Source of the DNA: G963662905 sp963662905
GTDB taxonomy: Bacteria; Bacteroidota; Bacteroidia; Bacteroidales; WRLA01
Length of the DNA stretch: 64,000 nt
Assembly (NCBI GenBank): GCA_963662905.2
Contig: CAXXFD010000001.1
Location: forward strand, 963,702-1,027,701
Direction of reading: 5' to 3'
How positions within the stretch are numbered: the first letter of the stretch is position 1; each line of letters begins with the position of its first letter. Both the position numbers and the translations under genes were made by a program. This document shows, in pieces, positions 1 through 8,712 of the stretch. The notes beneath the pieces are model-generated. The model had not been told where the DNA came from and did no database searches. It saw only the letters and a list, made by a program, of their open reading frames with translations.

Positions 1-2
1 TT

Positions 3-1163
3 TTGTCCCTTTCGGGCATAACTATCGGCATTTTTTCTATTATATCGGTATTTACGGTTTTTGATTCCCTGGAGATTTATATCAAAGACAGCCTATCCAA
101 ATTAGGCAATGAAATGCTTTACGTTCAAAAATGGCCCTGGATTATGGGCGACAATTACCCTTGGTGGAAATTTGTTAACCGTCCTTATCCTACACAGGAA
201 GAAGCAAAAAAAATTATGGAGCTTTCGCAAACCGCCCAGGCTGTGGCATTTATGGCGGGCACGGGTAGGACCTTATGGTATCAGGACAACAGTATTAAAA
301 ATGTTGCCGTTATGGCCGTGTCATACGAATATAGCGATGTGCGCAGCATTGATATTGAAAAAGGACGGTATTTCACACCCAACGAAGCCAAAAGCGGAAG
401 CAATGTAACCATACTCGGTGCCGAAATATCCGAAAACCTTTTTGGCAAAGGCGTAAATCCGGTTGACAAAAACATAAAAATAGGCGGACTGTCCGCCAAA
501 GTAATCGGTGTGCTCAAAAAAGAAGGGGAACTTTTGGGCGAAAATATGGACAAACAAATTTTGATCACAACCGGTTTTGGTGGGAATTTTATCAATTACC
601 GCTACGATGGAACCATTATGGTTAGCCCAAAAGAAGGGATCCCGCAGCAGGAAATGAAAGATGAAATTACCGGCATCCTCCGCAATGTACGCCGCTTAAG
701 CCCAAAAGAAGAAAATAATTTTGCCCTGAATGAAATTGGAATCATCACTCAGGGTTTTGAAGGATTTTTTGCCATTACCAATGCCATTGGTTGGTTTATT
801 GGCGGCTTTTCACTACTTGTTGGCGGATTCGGTATAGCCAATATTATGTTTGTAAGCGTGAAAGAGCGCACAAACATCATCGGCATTCAAAAAGCTTTGG
901 GCGCAAAAAGATATTTCATTTTGCTTCAGTTTTTGTTTGAAGCATTATTTTTGGCACTGATTGGCGGAATAATGGGACTATTGCTGATTTTCCTGATTAC
1001 AACGGCAATACGGCTTGCCTTTGATTTTCCGCTGATACTTACATTATATAATGTTCTTTTGGGCGTGCTGGTTTCTTCTGCCATTGGGATTGTTTCGGGG
1101 ATTATTCCTGCGTATATAGCATCAAGGCTCGACCCCGTGGAAGCAATTCGTTCAAATCAATAA
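3..1163 (+). CDS. MacB/FtsX-type ABC transporter permease, 5' truncated by window edge
   Basis: Inner-membrane permease of the MacB family, which couples ATP hydrolysis to export or extraction of substrates at the periplasmic face. The readable 386 residues begin inside the first membrane helix (GITIGIFSIISV), so roughly 20-30 N-terminal residues lie outside the window and the apparent TTG start is not real. A periplasmic MacB_PCD-like domain follows (about 25-245). The FtsX domain has three helices near 262-285, 308-332 and 345-370, with the typical cytoplasmic loop KERTNIIGIQKALGAKR between the first two. The end DPVEAIRSN is typical of the family. No ATPase or adaptor is visible; they may lie upstream. 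Substrate unknown. Confidence 0.85.
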   Translation: MSLSGITIGIFSIISVFTVFDSLEIYIKDSLSKLGNEMLYVQKWPWIMGDNYPWWKFVNRPYPTQEEAKKIMELSQTAQAVAFMAGTGRTLWYQDNSIKNVAVMAVSYEYSDVRSIDIEKGRYFTPNEAKSGSNVTILGAEISENLFGKGVNPVDKNIKIGGLSAKVIGVLKKEGELLGENMDKQILITTGFGGNFINYRYDGTIMVSPKEGIPQQEMKDEITGILRNVRRLSPKEENNFALNEIGIITQGFEGFFAITNAIGWFIGGFSLLVGGFGIANIMFVSVKERTNIIGIQKALGAKRYFILLQFLFEALFLALIGGIMGLLLIFLITTAIRLAFDFPLILTLYNVLLGVLVSSAIGIVSGIIPAYIASRLDPVEAIRSNQ

Positions 1164-1186
1164 ACTGATAATTAATTATTTATAAT

Positions 1187-1489
1187 ATGTTTGGAAATAT
1201 TCTTGAAAAAGCGCAGGAAGCGCAAAAGGAAATGAAAGAACGTCTGGGTCAGATCACGGTTACCGGTGATGCAGAAGGCGGAATGGTTACCGTAAATATG
1301 AGCGGAAACCGAAAAATCAAAGATATCCATATCGCCACCGAACTCCTCAACCCGGAGGATAAGGAAGGTTTGGAGGATCTGATTATCACGGCAGTACAAA
1401 GAGCCATTGATAAAGCCGATGCGCTGCATGCCGAAGAAATGAAAAAAACAGCCAAAGGCATTATGCCCAATATTCCCGGACTGTTTTAA
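1187..1489 (+). CDS. YbaB/EbfC-family nucleoid-associated protein
   Basis: A 100-residue small DNA-binding protein of the YbaB/EbfC family, which forms dimers that bind DNA without strict specificity and is usually linked to recombination or nucleoid organisation. The N-terminal helix (MFGNILEKAQEAQKEMKERL), the central beta segments with GGMVTVNMSGNRKIKDIHI and the C-terminal helix with ITAVQRAIDKADALHAEEMKK match the family layout and length. It lies 23 bp after the permease and 2 bp before the RNase H-domain gene, so co-transcription is likely. The usual partners dnaX and recR are absent here. Confidence 0.85.
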   Translation: MFGNILEKAQEAQKEMKERLGQITVTGDAEGGMVTVNMSGNRKIKDIHIATELLNPEDKEGLEDLIITAVQRAIDKADALHAEEMKKTAKGIMPNIPGLF

Positions 1490-1491
1490 AA

Positions 1492-2286
1492 GTGGGTGCA
1501 AAACTGTTGCAATTGAGTTGCCTGCATGTTTCAGAAGAGATGTGCAGGCTTCTTATTTCTTCTGCTGATGAAGAATGCAGCATTGAGTACCAATTCAAAA
1601 ACAGGCAAATCCACCTGATGCAAAAAAATGCACTGGGATTATTTCTGGAACGCAATGCCGCTCAATTGCGCAAAGTACTCAGCAACCGCAAAAGCAAAGC
1701 CCTGAAAGAAGATTTCAACTTGAATTTTGTATTGCGCGATTTAAAAGACGTGCAGGCTTTCAATAATCCCGAAAACATTATTGTTTGGGACAATCGCGGG
1801 GGCGCTGCCATTATTTATCCTGTTTCTGAAGGTGATGCGGAATGCACCAGAATTTATACCGACGCCTGCTATCTGCCCGAAAGCGGTAAAGCCGGTATCG
1901 CCTTTATCATTCAATTAAAAGAAGGAGCACATCATTTTGCCAAACCCGTAGTGGCACATGAAAACTGTTTGAGCGAATTGCTGGCAGCCTTTCATGCGCT
2001 TGAAACCTGTGATAGCGAAAAAATCCGCATCATCAGCGACAGCGTTTATGTGCGCAAAGGGCTTACCGAATGGATCCCGAACTGGGAACTGAACAACTGG
2101 CTGACCGCCAATGGGAAACCGGCGCAAAACATAGCGGTTTGGAAAGCCTTTCAAAAAACAGCCGGACGGCGCTATATTGAGTTTCAGTGGTTGAAAGGAC
2201 ATAGCGGCCAGGCACAAAACCTGCTCTGCGATAAAATGGCTGATGAAGCTGCGCGGGATGGGAAAATCCTTGGTTTTAAATCTTAA
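1492..2286 (+). CDS. Ribonuclease HI-domain protein with an extra N-terminal region
   Basis: Predicted RNase H that cleaves the RNA strand of RNA-DNA hybrids. The RNase HI fold occupies about residues 118-256. The four expected acidic residues are visible: D124 in IYTDAC, E162 in LSELLAAFHAL, D183 in ISDSVYVRKG and D247 in CDKMADEAA. The catalytic-loop histidine is H237 in LKGHSGQAQN. At 264 residues it is about 110 longer than a minimal RNase HI. The extra N-terminal segment does not look like the usual hybrid-binding domain and I do not recognise it. The start is taken as GTG 2 bp after the ybaB stop; M18 (position 1543) is an alternative. Confidence 0.75.
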   Translation: MGAKLLQLSCLHVSEEMCRLLISSADEECSIEYQFKNRQIHLMQKNALGLFLERNAAQLRKVLSNRKSKALKEDFNLNFVLRDLKDVQAFNNPENIIVWDNRGGAAIIYPVSEGDAECTRIYTDACYLPESGKAGIAFIIQLKEGAHHFAKPVVAHENCLSELLAAFHALETCDSEKIRIISDSVYVRKGLTEWIPNWELNNWLTANGKPAQNIAVWKAFQKTAGRRYIEFQWLKGHSGQAQNLLCDKMADEAARDGKILGFKS

Positions 2287-2387
2287 CCGCCGAGACGGAG
2301 AGACGCTAAGGTTCGCAGATTTTTTTGTATCAGATTTTGGGGCTTTTCTTTACGTTTCCCTGTCTCTTTGTGCCTCTCGGAAAAAAA
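2287..2387. repeat. Intergenic imperfect inverted repeat between convergent genes
   Basis: The spacer after the RNase H-domain gene holds a purine-rich arm (GCCGAGACGGAGAGACGC, from about 2288) facing a partly complementary pyrimidine-rich arm (GTTTCCCTGTCTCTTTG, from about 2354). This looks like a short dispersed intergenic palindrome and may also act as a terminator between the two converging units. No second copy was found in the window. Confidence 0.35.
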
Positions 2388-2657
2388 TCACCCCACAAAA
2401 AAACCACCCTTTTTCCTTGCTGCATTGGCCAAAGCATCCTTGCGCTCCAATTGTTGGTTTTCGTCTGCTTTTTCAAAAAGGGCTGTATTTTTTTCTGCCG
2501 TGCTCCACAATGGTTCAAAAGCTCCATCCCCGTATTTTTCCAAACATTTTGCTTTTAGCAAAATATCACTGATATTTCCCCGCAGCAGCTTTTCTTCTTC
2601 CGGATTTAATATGAGCCGGGCTTGTTTGGCGGTATGTTTAAAGGCTTCCTGATCCAT
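2388..2657 (-). CDS. gatC: Asp/Glu-tRNA amidotransferase subunit C (GatC)
   Basis: Small stabilising subunit of the GatCAB complex, which amidates Glu-tRNA(Gln) and/or Asp-tRNA(Asn). The helical N-terminal part (TAKQARLILNPEEEKLLRGN) and the signature near the C-terminus (RKDALANAARKKGGFFVG, equivalent to the family's R-E-x-A-L-x-N-A plus G-F-F-x-V) identify it. From the ATG at 2657 it is 89 residues, within the family range. This start lies one base after the dnaG stop, implying translational coupling. An upstream in-frame start at 2690 would overlap dnaG by 32 bp and add 11 residues with no family similarity. gatA and gatB are not in the window. Confidence 0.8.
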   Translation of the reverse strand: MDQEAFKHTAKQARLILNPEEEKLLRGNISDILLKAKCLEKYGDGAFEPLWSTAEKNTALFEKADENQQLERKDALANAARKKGGFFVG

Positions 2658-2658
2658 A

Positions 2659-4644
2659 TCAAACAATAATCCTTCCCAGCTCCTCGGCAATTGCTTTGCG
2701 GTATTCGTTGAGTAGGGTGATGTCTTTTAAAATCATAATCAATTCCTCATCGGACAAATTGCTGTTTCCTTTTAAAACGGCTTGCTTCTCCTGCAAACGG
2801 CTGTCGATCATTTTGAGCTTCAAGGCAAAAAGCGGGTGTATCACGGCATCTTTCAGGTTATTCTCCTCTGTAGCTGTTATAATGTTATGCTTTTCCTTCC
2901 ATGATTTACTGATATCATACCGATCGCTGATAATATCAATTACATGGCTCTGGATTTCCGGCTTGCCAATATAATCTGAACTTTCAATATCCGTGAAATC
3001 CTTAAAAGAAAGAATTTTACCGGTTTGAAAAAACACCAGCATTTCATCAAAAATGCTTTGCAAAACAGGATTGCGAAAGCGGTACTGATCGTTGTTTATT
3101 TCAGTCATAATGAAAGGGGCCACTTTCACCGGAATCTCCAGCTTTTCTCCTTTATCATCTTCTGCATCCACCACAATTTCCTTATCACCATAAAGCAACA
3201 TCATCCGGATAAGCGAGCGTTCATTGATTTCGGTATTATCAGGCTTAAGATCCACGGCCTGCGGCTGTGTTTGCTGCTGCGGCTGTTCAAATGCACTTTC
3301 CGGTGGCGGCTGACTGCCTTGTTTTTGCAGCTCTTTTTTAAATTTCCCACGGCGGATTTTCTGTAATTCCTGCATCAGGACATTTTCGTCCATATCGAGC
3401 AGCGTAGAACACTGCCGGACAAAAAGAGTGCGGCTGATCCCATCGGGAACCAGCGCTACGGATTCCACAACATCACGCATCATGGCAGCAAGCTTTACCG
3501 GATCATTGCCGGCATCTTCGCGGAGGATTTTCGTTTTAAAGGTGATGAAGTTGTCGCTGTTTTTCTCGATAAACGCACGTACCTCATCGGCGGTATGCTT
3601 TCGGGCAAAGGAATCCGGATCTTCGCCATCGGGGAAAAGCACGATTTTTACGTTCATGCCTTCGGCCAGGATCATATCAATGCCCCGGAAAGACGCCTTA
3701 ATCCCTGCAGGATCGCCATCATAAAGGATGCAGATATTTTTGGTATAGCGCCTTATGAGCTTGATTTGGTTTGTTGTAAGCGAAGTGCCCGAAGAAGCCA
3801 CTACATTCTCAATGCCGGCCTGGTGCAGGCTGATCACATCAGTATAACCTTCCACCAGCAGGCATTCTTCCTGTTTTACGATGGCAGAACGCGCCTGATA
3901 AATCCCGTAAAGGCTATCACTCTTGATGTAAATATCCGACTCAGGGCTATTGATGTATTTGGCCTTGCTTTTGGCCTGATCGAGTATGCGCCCACCAAAG
4001 GCGATGATGCGTCCTGAAAGGGAATAGACCGGGAAAATCACGCGTGCGCGGAAACGGTCGTAATGGCGGTTTTCCTTCACAATGGTTAGGCCGGCTTTCT
4101 CGAGAAAATCCAACTTTACGCCCTGATCCAATGCATGAGCTGTAAAAGAGTCCCAGTTTTCCGGGCTATAGCCCAGGCCAAATTTTTCGATGACCTCATT
4201 GCGGAAACCACGCTCCTTAAAATAGCTCAGGCCAATATTGCGGCCTTCGTCGGTATTGTGCAGTTGCTTGATAAAAAATTTCTTTGCCAGCTCAGTGACA
4301 TGATAAAGGCTTTCGCGCTCGTTGGCCTGCTCGATTTGCTCGGGGCTTTGTGCTTCTTCCTGTATTTCGATATGGTATTTGGAAGCCAGGTAGCGCAATG
4401 CCTCCGGGAAAGTCATATGCTCGTGCTTCATCACAAAGCCCACTGAATTGCCCGATTCGCCACAGCCAAAGCATTTAAAAATATTACGTGCCGGATTGAC
4501 ATTGAAGGAAGGCGTTTTCTCATTATGGAACGGGCAAAGCCCAATCAGGTTGGTGCCGCGTTTGCGCAGTTGCACAAAATCGCCCACAACTTCCTCAATG
4601 CGTGCTGCATCAATAATTTTATCTACGGTTTCCTTTGGAATCAA
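2659..4644 (-). CDS. dnaG: DNA primase DnaG
   Basis: Makes RNA primers for replication. The 661-residue protein has the canonical layout. A CHC2 zinc finger uses C37, H40, C58 and C61 (CPFH...CFGC). An N-terminal catalytic subdomain follows. The TOPRIM domain carries E265 in VEGYTD and D309/D311 in YDGDPAG. A polar, glutamine- and proline-rich linker near 430-460 leads to a helicase-binding C-terminal region. The start is a TTG: no ATG is in frame, and the resulting MIPKETVDKIIDAARIEEVV is the usual DnaG beginning. A TATTTTTG -7 box lies just upstream on the minus strand. Followed by gatC after one base. Confidence 0.97.
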   Translation of the reverse strand: MIPKETVDKIIDAARIEEVVGDFVQLRKRGTNLIGLCPFHNEKTPSFNVNPARNIFKCFGCGESGNSVGFVMKHEHMTFPEALRYLASKYHIEIQEEAQSPEQIEQANERESLYHVTELAKKFFIKQLHNTDEGRNIGLSYFKERGFRNEVIEKFGLGYSPENWDSFTAHALDQGVKLDFLEKAGLTIVKENRHYDRFRARVIFPVYSLSGRIIAFGGRILDQAKSKAKYINSPESDIYIKSDSLYGIYQARSAIVKQEECLLVEGYTDVISLHQAGIENVVASSGTSLTTNQIKLIRRYTKNICILYDGDPAGIKASFRGIDMILAEGMNVKIVLFPDGEDPDSFARKHTADEVRAFIEKNSDNFITFKTKILREDAGNDPVKLAAMMRDVVESVALVPDGISRTLFVRQCSTLLDMDENVLMQELQKIRRGKFKKELQKQGSQPPPESAFEQPQQQTQPQAVDLKPDNTEINERSLIRMMLLYGDKEIVVDAEDDKGEKLEIPVKVAPFIMTEINNDQYRFRNPVLQSIFDEMLVFFQTGKILSFKDFTDIESSDYIGKPEIQSHVIDIISDRYDISKSWKEKHNIITATEENNLKDAVIHPLFALKLKMIDSRLQEKQAVLKGNSNLSDEELIMILKDITLLNEYRKAIAEELGRIIV

Positions 4645-5085
4645 TGGCTGAAATTTTAAACAAAAATAGGGTTTTATTGGTATATGGCGTTGCCTCTGAT
4701 TAAACCAATAAGCTCTACTCGAAACTTCCTGAACAAATTTAAAAAATACAATTTGAATTCTTTCCTGCGTTATTCGTGCGTTAAATTTAGGTCAGATGTG
4801 AGGCGTCAAAAGCCGAAGATATTTTGCCGATTTCAAGGCTTTAGCAACAAAGCAGATGGCCTGAAATTAGGCAATGCAAAATGCAAACACAATCAATTTT
4901 AGAACATAAAAATAATAAACACATTATTATTAGCTACTTCCAGTATTTTGTTTGCATTTTATGAAGGGCAGGCTATATACAATAATTGGAGAGGATAAGC
5001 CAGATACAAATTTTTTTGGCCTAATTAAGACCAATTCTTAATTTTATTTCCCCATTTAATATTTATTTTCGCCACATATTTTGTA
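4645..5085. other. Intergenic region between divergent dnaG and the phosphate cotransporter
   Basis: About 440 bases between divergently transcribed genes. The only convincing signal is the dnaG -7 box at 4661-4668. A 72-codon open frame on the plus strand (4684-4902) has no family features and unconvincing composition, so it is not called. The rest is AT-rich, presumably promoter DNA for the downstream transporter. Confidence 0.5.
4661..4668 (-). promoter_or_regulatory. Candidate -7 box for dnaG
   Basis: On the minus strand this reads TATTTTTG, matching the Bacteroidota TAnnTTTG element, 16 bases before the TTG start. The leader would be very short. No clear -33 TTG was found. Confidence 0.4.
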
Positions 5086-6780
5086 ATGGGTATGGAATAT
5101 ACACTACTGGATTTTTTGACCCTTGCCGGATCCCTGGGATTATTTCTTTTTGGGATGAAACTGATGAGCGAAGCCCTTCAGAAAGTTGCGGGGAAAAAGC
5201 TGCGTAATTTTCTGGCAGCCATGACTTCAAACCGTTTTACGGGTGTACTTACCGGTGTTCTGATCACGGCCATCATACAATCATCAAGCGCCACAACGGT
5301 TATGATTGTTAGCTTTGTTAATGCAGGGCTGCTTACCCTTGTTGAATCTGTTGGCGTTATTATGGGCGCCAATATCGGCACAACCGTTACCGCCTGGCTT
5401 ATCAGCATACTTGGCTTTAAAGTTAAAATGAGCTTGCTGGCTTATCCGATTATTGGTATTGGTTTTCCATTTCTGTTTTCAAAGAAGACAAGCAACCAGT
5501 CATGGGGTCAGGTGCTTGTTGGGTTTGCGATATTGTTTATCGGCCTTGAAAACCTGAAAGACAGCGTTCCGAATATTGGTGAAAACCCCGAAATACTTGA
5601 GTTTCTGAAGAATTTCACAGGAATGGGCCTGGCTTCAAATCTTTTGTTTTTGCTGATCGGCACGGTTTTGACGGTAATCATACAATCATCCAGCGCCACT
5701 ATGGCATTAACACTGGTTATGTGCAATAATGGCTGGATTGGTATTGAACCCGCTGCAGCCATGGTTCTGGGCGAAAATATCGGTACAACCATTACGGCAA
5801 ATATTGCGGCAACGGTGGCTAATTCCACAGCCAAAAGGGCAGCACGTATTCATTTGCTTTTCAATGTAATCGGTGTAGTTTGGGTGCTCTCAATCATGTC
5901 GCTTTTCCTTGACGGGATTGTTGGAATAACTAAAAATATGACTGGAAAATCTGCATATACCTGTTTTGCTGCTGTTCCTATTGCCTTGTCGCTTTTTCAT
6001 ACCAGCTTCAATATCCTGAACGTAATCCTGCAAATCGGATTTGTGAAATACTTAGTTAAGCTGGTTGAAAAATTGGTTCCGATCAAAGATGAAGAGGAGG
6101 AATTTACACTGAAGCACATCAAGATAGGAATGCTCAACACCAGTGAGCTATCGCTGATACAAGCCAAAAAGGAAATCCAGGACTATGCCCGGCAAACCAA
6201 AAAACTCTTCAGCCGCCTGCAAAATATGCTTTACGAAAAAAAAGACCGCGCTTTCAACAAGCAGTTTGACAAAGTAGATAATGGTGAAAACAAAAGCGAC
6301 GATATGGAAGTAGCCATTGCAAAATACCTCACAAAAGTTTCGGAAAGCGGCTTGAGCAAAGCATCATCAAAAAGGATCAGCTCCATGCTGAAAATTATTG
6401 ATGAAATCGAAAGTATGGGCGACTCCTGCCTGAATATAGCACGGGCAATGCAGCGTGGACGGAAAAAGAATGAAAAAATAAGCCCGGAAATGAAAGAAAA
6501 CATCGGAATAATGTTTCAACTCGTGGATGAGGCTTTTGAAATAATGATGGAAAACCTGGACGAACATCATTACAAAGTTACCAAAACGCGGGCTAAAAAG
6601 ATTGAATCAAAAATTAACGATTACCGCAACAAACTTAGAAACCAGCATGTCCATGACATTGAAAACGACAAATATAACTACCGTGCCGGTACGCTTTACA
6701 AAGATATTTTCAGTGAATCGGAAAAACTAGCCGATCATATTTATGATGTTACAGTTTCTATTGTGGAATCGGTTGAGTAA
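5086..6780 (+). CDS. Na+/phosphate cotransporter (NptA/PNaS family) with PhoU-like C-terminal domain
   Basis: Inner-membrane sodium-dependent phosphate transporter. The membrane half (about 1-335) contains the duplicated PNaS repeat, each with the diagnostic QSSSAT motif (residues 65-70 and about 200-205) and a following GANIGTT or GENIGTT stretch. The C-terminal ~220 residues are soluble, charged and helical, in the place of the PhoU-like domain of this family. Length 564 is typical. The start is ATG at 5086; the ATG two codons later is equally possible. Monocistronic, ending at a strong terminator shared with convergent tnaA. The role in phosphate uptake versus efflux cannot be read from sequence. 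Confidence 0.92.
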   Translation: MGMEYTLLDFLTLAGSLGLFLFGMKLMSEALQKVAGKKLRNFLAAMTSNRFTGVLTGVLITAIIQSSSATTVMIVSFVNAGLLTLVESVGVIMGANIGTTVTAWLISILGFKVKMSLLAYPIIGIGFPFLFSKKTSNQSWGQVLVGFAILFIGLENLKDSVPNIGENPEILEFLKNFTGMGLASNLLFLLIGTVLTVIIQSSSATMALTLVMCNNGWIGIEPAAAMVLGENIGTTITANIAATVANSTAKRAARIHLLFNVIGVVWVLSIMSLFLDGIVGITKNMTGKSAYTCFAAVPIALSLFHTSFNILNVILQIGFVKYLVKLVEKLVPIKDEEEEFTLKHIKIGMLNTSELSLIQAKKEIQDYARQTKKLFSRLQNMLYEKKDRAFNKQFDKVDNGENKSDDMEVAIAKYLTKVSESGLSKASSKRISSMLKIIDEIESMGDSCLNIARAMQRGRKKNEKISPEMKENIGIMFQLVDEAFEIMMENLDEHHYKVTKTRAKKIESKINDYRNKLRNQHVHDIENDKYNYRAGTLYKDIFSESEKLADHIYDVTVSIVESVE

Positions 6781-6795
6781 ACCCTCTGGTTCAAA

Positions 6796-6836
6796 AAAAA
6801 TCCCCCAAAATTAAACTTTGGGGGATTTTTGTTTTT
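6796..6836. terminator. Bidirectional intrinsic terminator
   Basis: A perfect stem (AAAAATCCCCCAAA at 6796-6809 with its complement at 6817-6830) encloses a 7-base loop, with T runs on both strands. It sits between the convergent cotransporter and tryptophanase genes. Confidence 0.9.
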
Positions 6837-6854
6837 GCTAAAAACCAATCAAGC

Positions 6855-8231
6855 TTACTTCTTCTTCAGCTCCACGGTGAAGTGCCTCATAATTGGGGCT
6901 TCATAAGTGATTTCGTAGCCGCTGGTAATTTCATTTCTGCGGTCGTAAACATTTTTAAGCGCGGCAGCAATGACGTCCATATGGTTATTGGTATATACCC
7001 TGCGGGGAATTGCCAGGCGAAGCAGTTCCAGGTCAGGATAACGGTTTTCGCGGGTTTCCGGATCGCGGTCGGCAAGCAAAGTGCCTATTTCCACGCCGCG
7101 GATACCGGCTTCGATATATAATTCAATGGCAAGCGTTTGTGCCACATAATCTTCTTTGGGCAGTTGCGGAAGGACTTTCTTGGCATCAACAAAAACGGCA
7201 TGGCCACCAATCGGGCGCTGCGTTGGGATGCCATATTCCTTTAATTTATCACCAAGATATTCCACTTGTTTGATGCGGGTTTCCAGATAATCAAATTCGG
7301 TTCCTTCATCAAGCCCCATGGCCAAAGCATTCATATCACGACCCGACATGCCACCGTAAGTGATATAGCCTTCGAACATAATATTGTACATAGACGCTTG
7401 CTTAAACAGGCTTTCTTCTTTAAAACCAATAAAACCGCCCATATTTACAATGGCATCTTTCTTGCTCGACATGGTAGCCAGATCGGCATATTTGTACATC
7501 TCTTTTACGATTTCCTTGATGCTCCAGTCTTTATAATCTTCTTCGCGCAGCTTGATGAAGTAGGCATTTTCAGCAAAACGGGCACTGTCAAAACAAATGC
7601 GTGTGCCGTATTTTTTAGCCAGTTCGTAAACCGCTTTGATGTTTTCCAATGAAACAGGCTGTCCGCCGGATGAATTGCAGGTAACCGTAACAATCACCAT
7701 TGGGATTTTTTCAATGGGATGGCTTTTGAGCACATCTTCCAATTTTTCAAGATTGATGTTTCCCTTAAAAGGATGATCCATTTCGGTATGGAAAGCTTCG
7801 TCGATGGTGCAATCCACAGCCTTTGCCTTACGGAATTCGATATGGCCTTTAGTGGTATCGAAGTGGGAATTGCCGGGGATGATATCGCCTTCTTTGATCA
7901 ACAAGGAGAAAAGTACATTTTCGGCAGCACGCCCCTGATGTGTTGGCAGGAAATAATCGAAGCCCAGAATGTTTTTCAGGGCGTTCTTCATTTTATAATA
8001 AGAAGAAGCACCGGCATAGCTTTCGTCGCCCAGCATCAGCTCCGACCACTGGCGGTCGCTCATGGCACCTGTACCGCTATCGGTCAGCAGGTCGATAAAA
8101 ACCTGATCGCTTTTGAGGTTAAACAAATTATACTTTGCTTCTTTGATCCATTGGATACGTTCTTCGCGTGTAGAGCGACGGATGGGCTCTACCATTTTAA
8201 TTTTATATGATTCTGCAAATGGAATTTCCAT
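6855..8231 (-). CDS. tnaA: Tryptophanase (tryptophan indole-lyase)
   Basis: PLP enzyme of the beta-eliminating lyase family that converts tryptophan to indole, pyruvate and ammonia. Recognisable blocks: FIDLLTDSGTGAMSD (45-59), PTHQGRAAEN (96-105), FDSARFAENAYFIK (214-227) and the Schiff-base lysine in TMSSKKDA (Lys257/258). Tyrosine phenol-lyase is the close relative. The stretches SNSAGGQPVSL-like (186-195), DSARFAENAYFIK and VEIGTLLADRDPETR are closer to tryptophanase, so indole production is favoured over phenol production. The 458-residue length is typical. Single gene, no adjacent permease. A leader of about 160 bases lies between the candidate promoter and the start. Confidence 0.9.
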   Translation of the reverse strand: MEIPFAESYKIKMVEPIRRSTREERIQWIKEAKYNLFNLKSDQVFIDLLTDSGTGAMSDRQWSELMLGDESYAGASSYYKMKNALKNILGFDYFLPTHQGRAAENVLFSLLIKEGDIIPGNSHFDTTKGHIEFRKAKAVDCTIDEAFHTEMDHPFKGNINLEKLEDVLKSHPIEKIPMVIVTVTCNSSGGQPVSLENIKAVYELAKKYGTRICFDSARFAENAYFIKLREEDYKDWSIKEIVKEMYKYADLATMSSKKDAIVNMGGFIGFKEESLFKQASMYNIMFEGYITYGGMSGRDMNALAMGLDEGTEFDYLETRIKQVEYLGDKLKEYGIPTQRPIGGHAVFVDAKKVLPQLPKEDYVAQTLAIELYIEAGIRGVEIGTLLADRDPETRENRYPDLELLRLAIPRRVYTNNHMDVIAAALKNVYDRRNEITSGYEITYEAPIMRHFTVELKKK

Positions 8232-8398
8232 AATACCTTGATTTTAAATTTATTAAATAGTTGTGAAAATATAAAAGCCTAAACTGAGGCCAGCTTATAC
8301 GGTATAATGGAAAGCATCCCGTTCCTTTAGGTTGAGATACCTTTGCAGTGCGTGTATGTCTGATGATCTTAAGAAATCCATAATCAACAGCTTTGATG

Positions 8399-8431
8399 CA
8401 AAAATAAGGATTTTTTAAATCAATTGGACAA
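8399..8431 (-). promoter_or_regulatory. Candidate Bacteroidota promoter for tnaA
   Basis: On the minus strand, TTG (8431-8429) is followed after 22 bases by TATTTTTG (8406-8399), fitting the -33 TTG / -7 TAnnTTTG arrangement, and points towards tnaA. Confidence 0.4.
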
Positions 8432-8507
8432 AAGCGCTGAATATTTTTTATCTAACTTTCGGATAATCAGCACGTTTGTAAAGTTTTAAGAAATCTTGTC
8501 TTCTATA

Positions 8508-8541
8508 ATTCATCCGATGGCTTCGACGTCATCGGATGAAT
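8508..8541. repeat. Dispersed hairpin element, copy 1
   Basis: Two 14-base arms (ATTCATCCGATGGC and GTCATCGGATGAAT) pair with a single G-T wobble around a 6-base loop. A related 33-base hairpin occurs at 53015-53047 with a compensatory change in the outer stem. It may be an operator for a dyad-binding regulator or a small structured repeat. Confidence 0.55.
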
Positions 8542-8643
8542 AGAACAGCTTTGCTAATCTGGCATGCTATTGGTGTTCAAAAGCAAGCTGTACATTTCAT
8601 CCGGCAAGCATGCAAACACCAAGATATTTAGATACAAAAATGC

Positions 8644-8672
8644 TTGTGCTACTGCATGAATTATTAAATTTG
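8644..8672 (+). promoter_or_regulatory. Candidate promoter of the thioredoxin-DUF6029-Omp28 operon
   Basis: TTG at 8644-8646, an 18-base spacer and TAAATTTG at 8665-8672 match the Bacteroidota -33/-7 consensus. The start codon is about 40 bases further on. Confidence 0.5.
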
Positions 8673-8712
8673 CAGCCAATGTAAGTTACCAGTAGAATCT
8701 AAAATTAACAAA

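Larger units (their letters stand above)
8232..8712. other. Intergenic region between divergent tnaA and the thioredoxin operon
   Basis: About 480 bases carrying the candidate tnaA promoter, the untranslated tnaA leader, a dispersed hairpin element (8508-8541) and the promoter of the downstream operon (8644-8672). A plus-strand TACCTTTG (8337-8344) also resembles a -7 box but has no obvious gene. No tnaC-like leader peptide was recognised. Confidence 0.5.

Noticed and set aside
4684..4902. 72-codon open frame upstream of the phosphate cotransporter
   Set aside because: No family features; it sits in the divergent promoter region with dnaG.
6855..8231. Tyrosine phenol-lyase as the identity of this gene
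   Set aside because: The DSARFAENAYFIK and VEIGTLLADRDPETR stretches are closer to tryptophanase than to phenol-lyase.
8337..8344. TACCTTTG -7-like box on the plus strand
   Set aside because: No gene follows for over 350 bases and no terminator defines a transcript; probably chance.
8232..8400. Possible TnaC-type leader peptide for tnaA
   Set aside because: No short frame with a Trp codon in a TnaC-like context was found on the minus strand.
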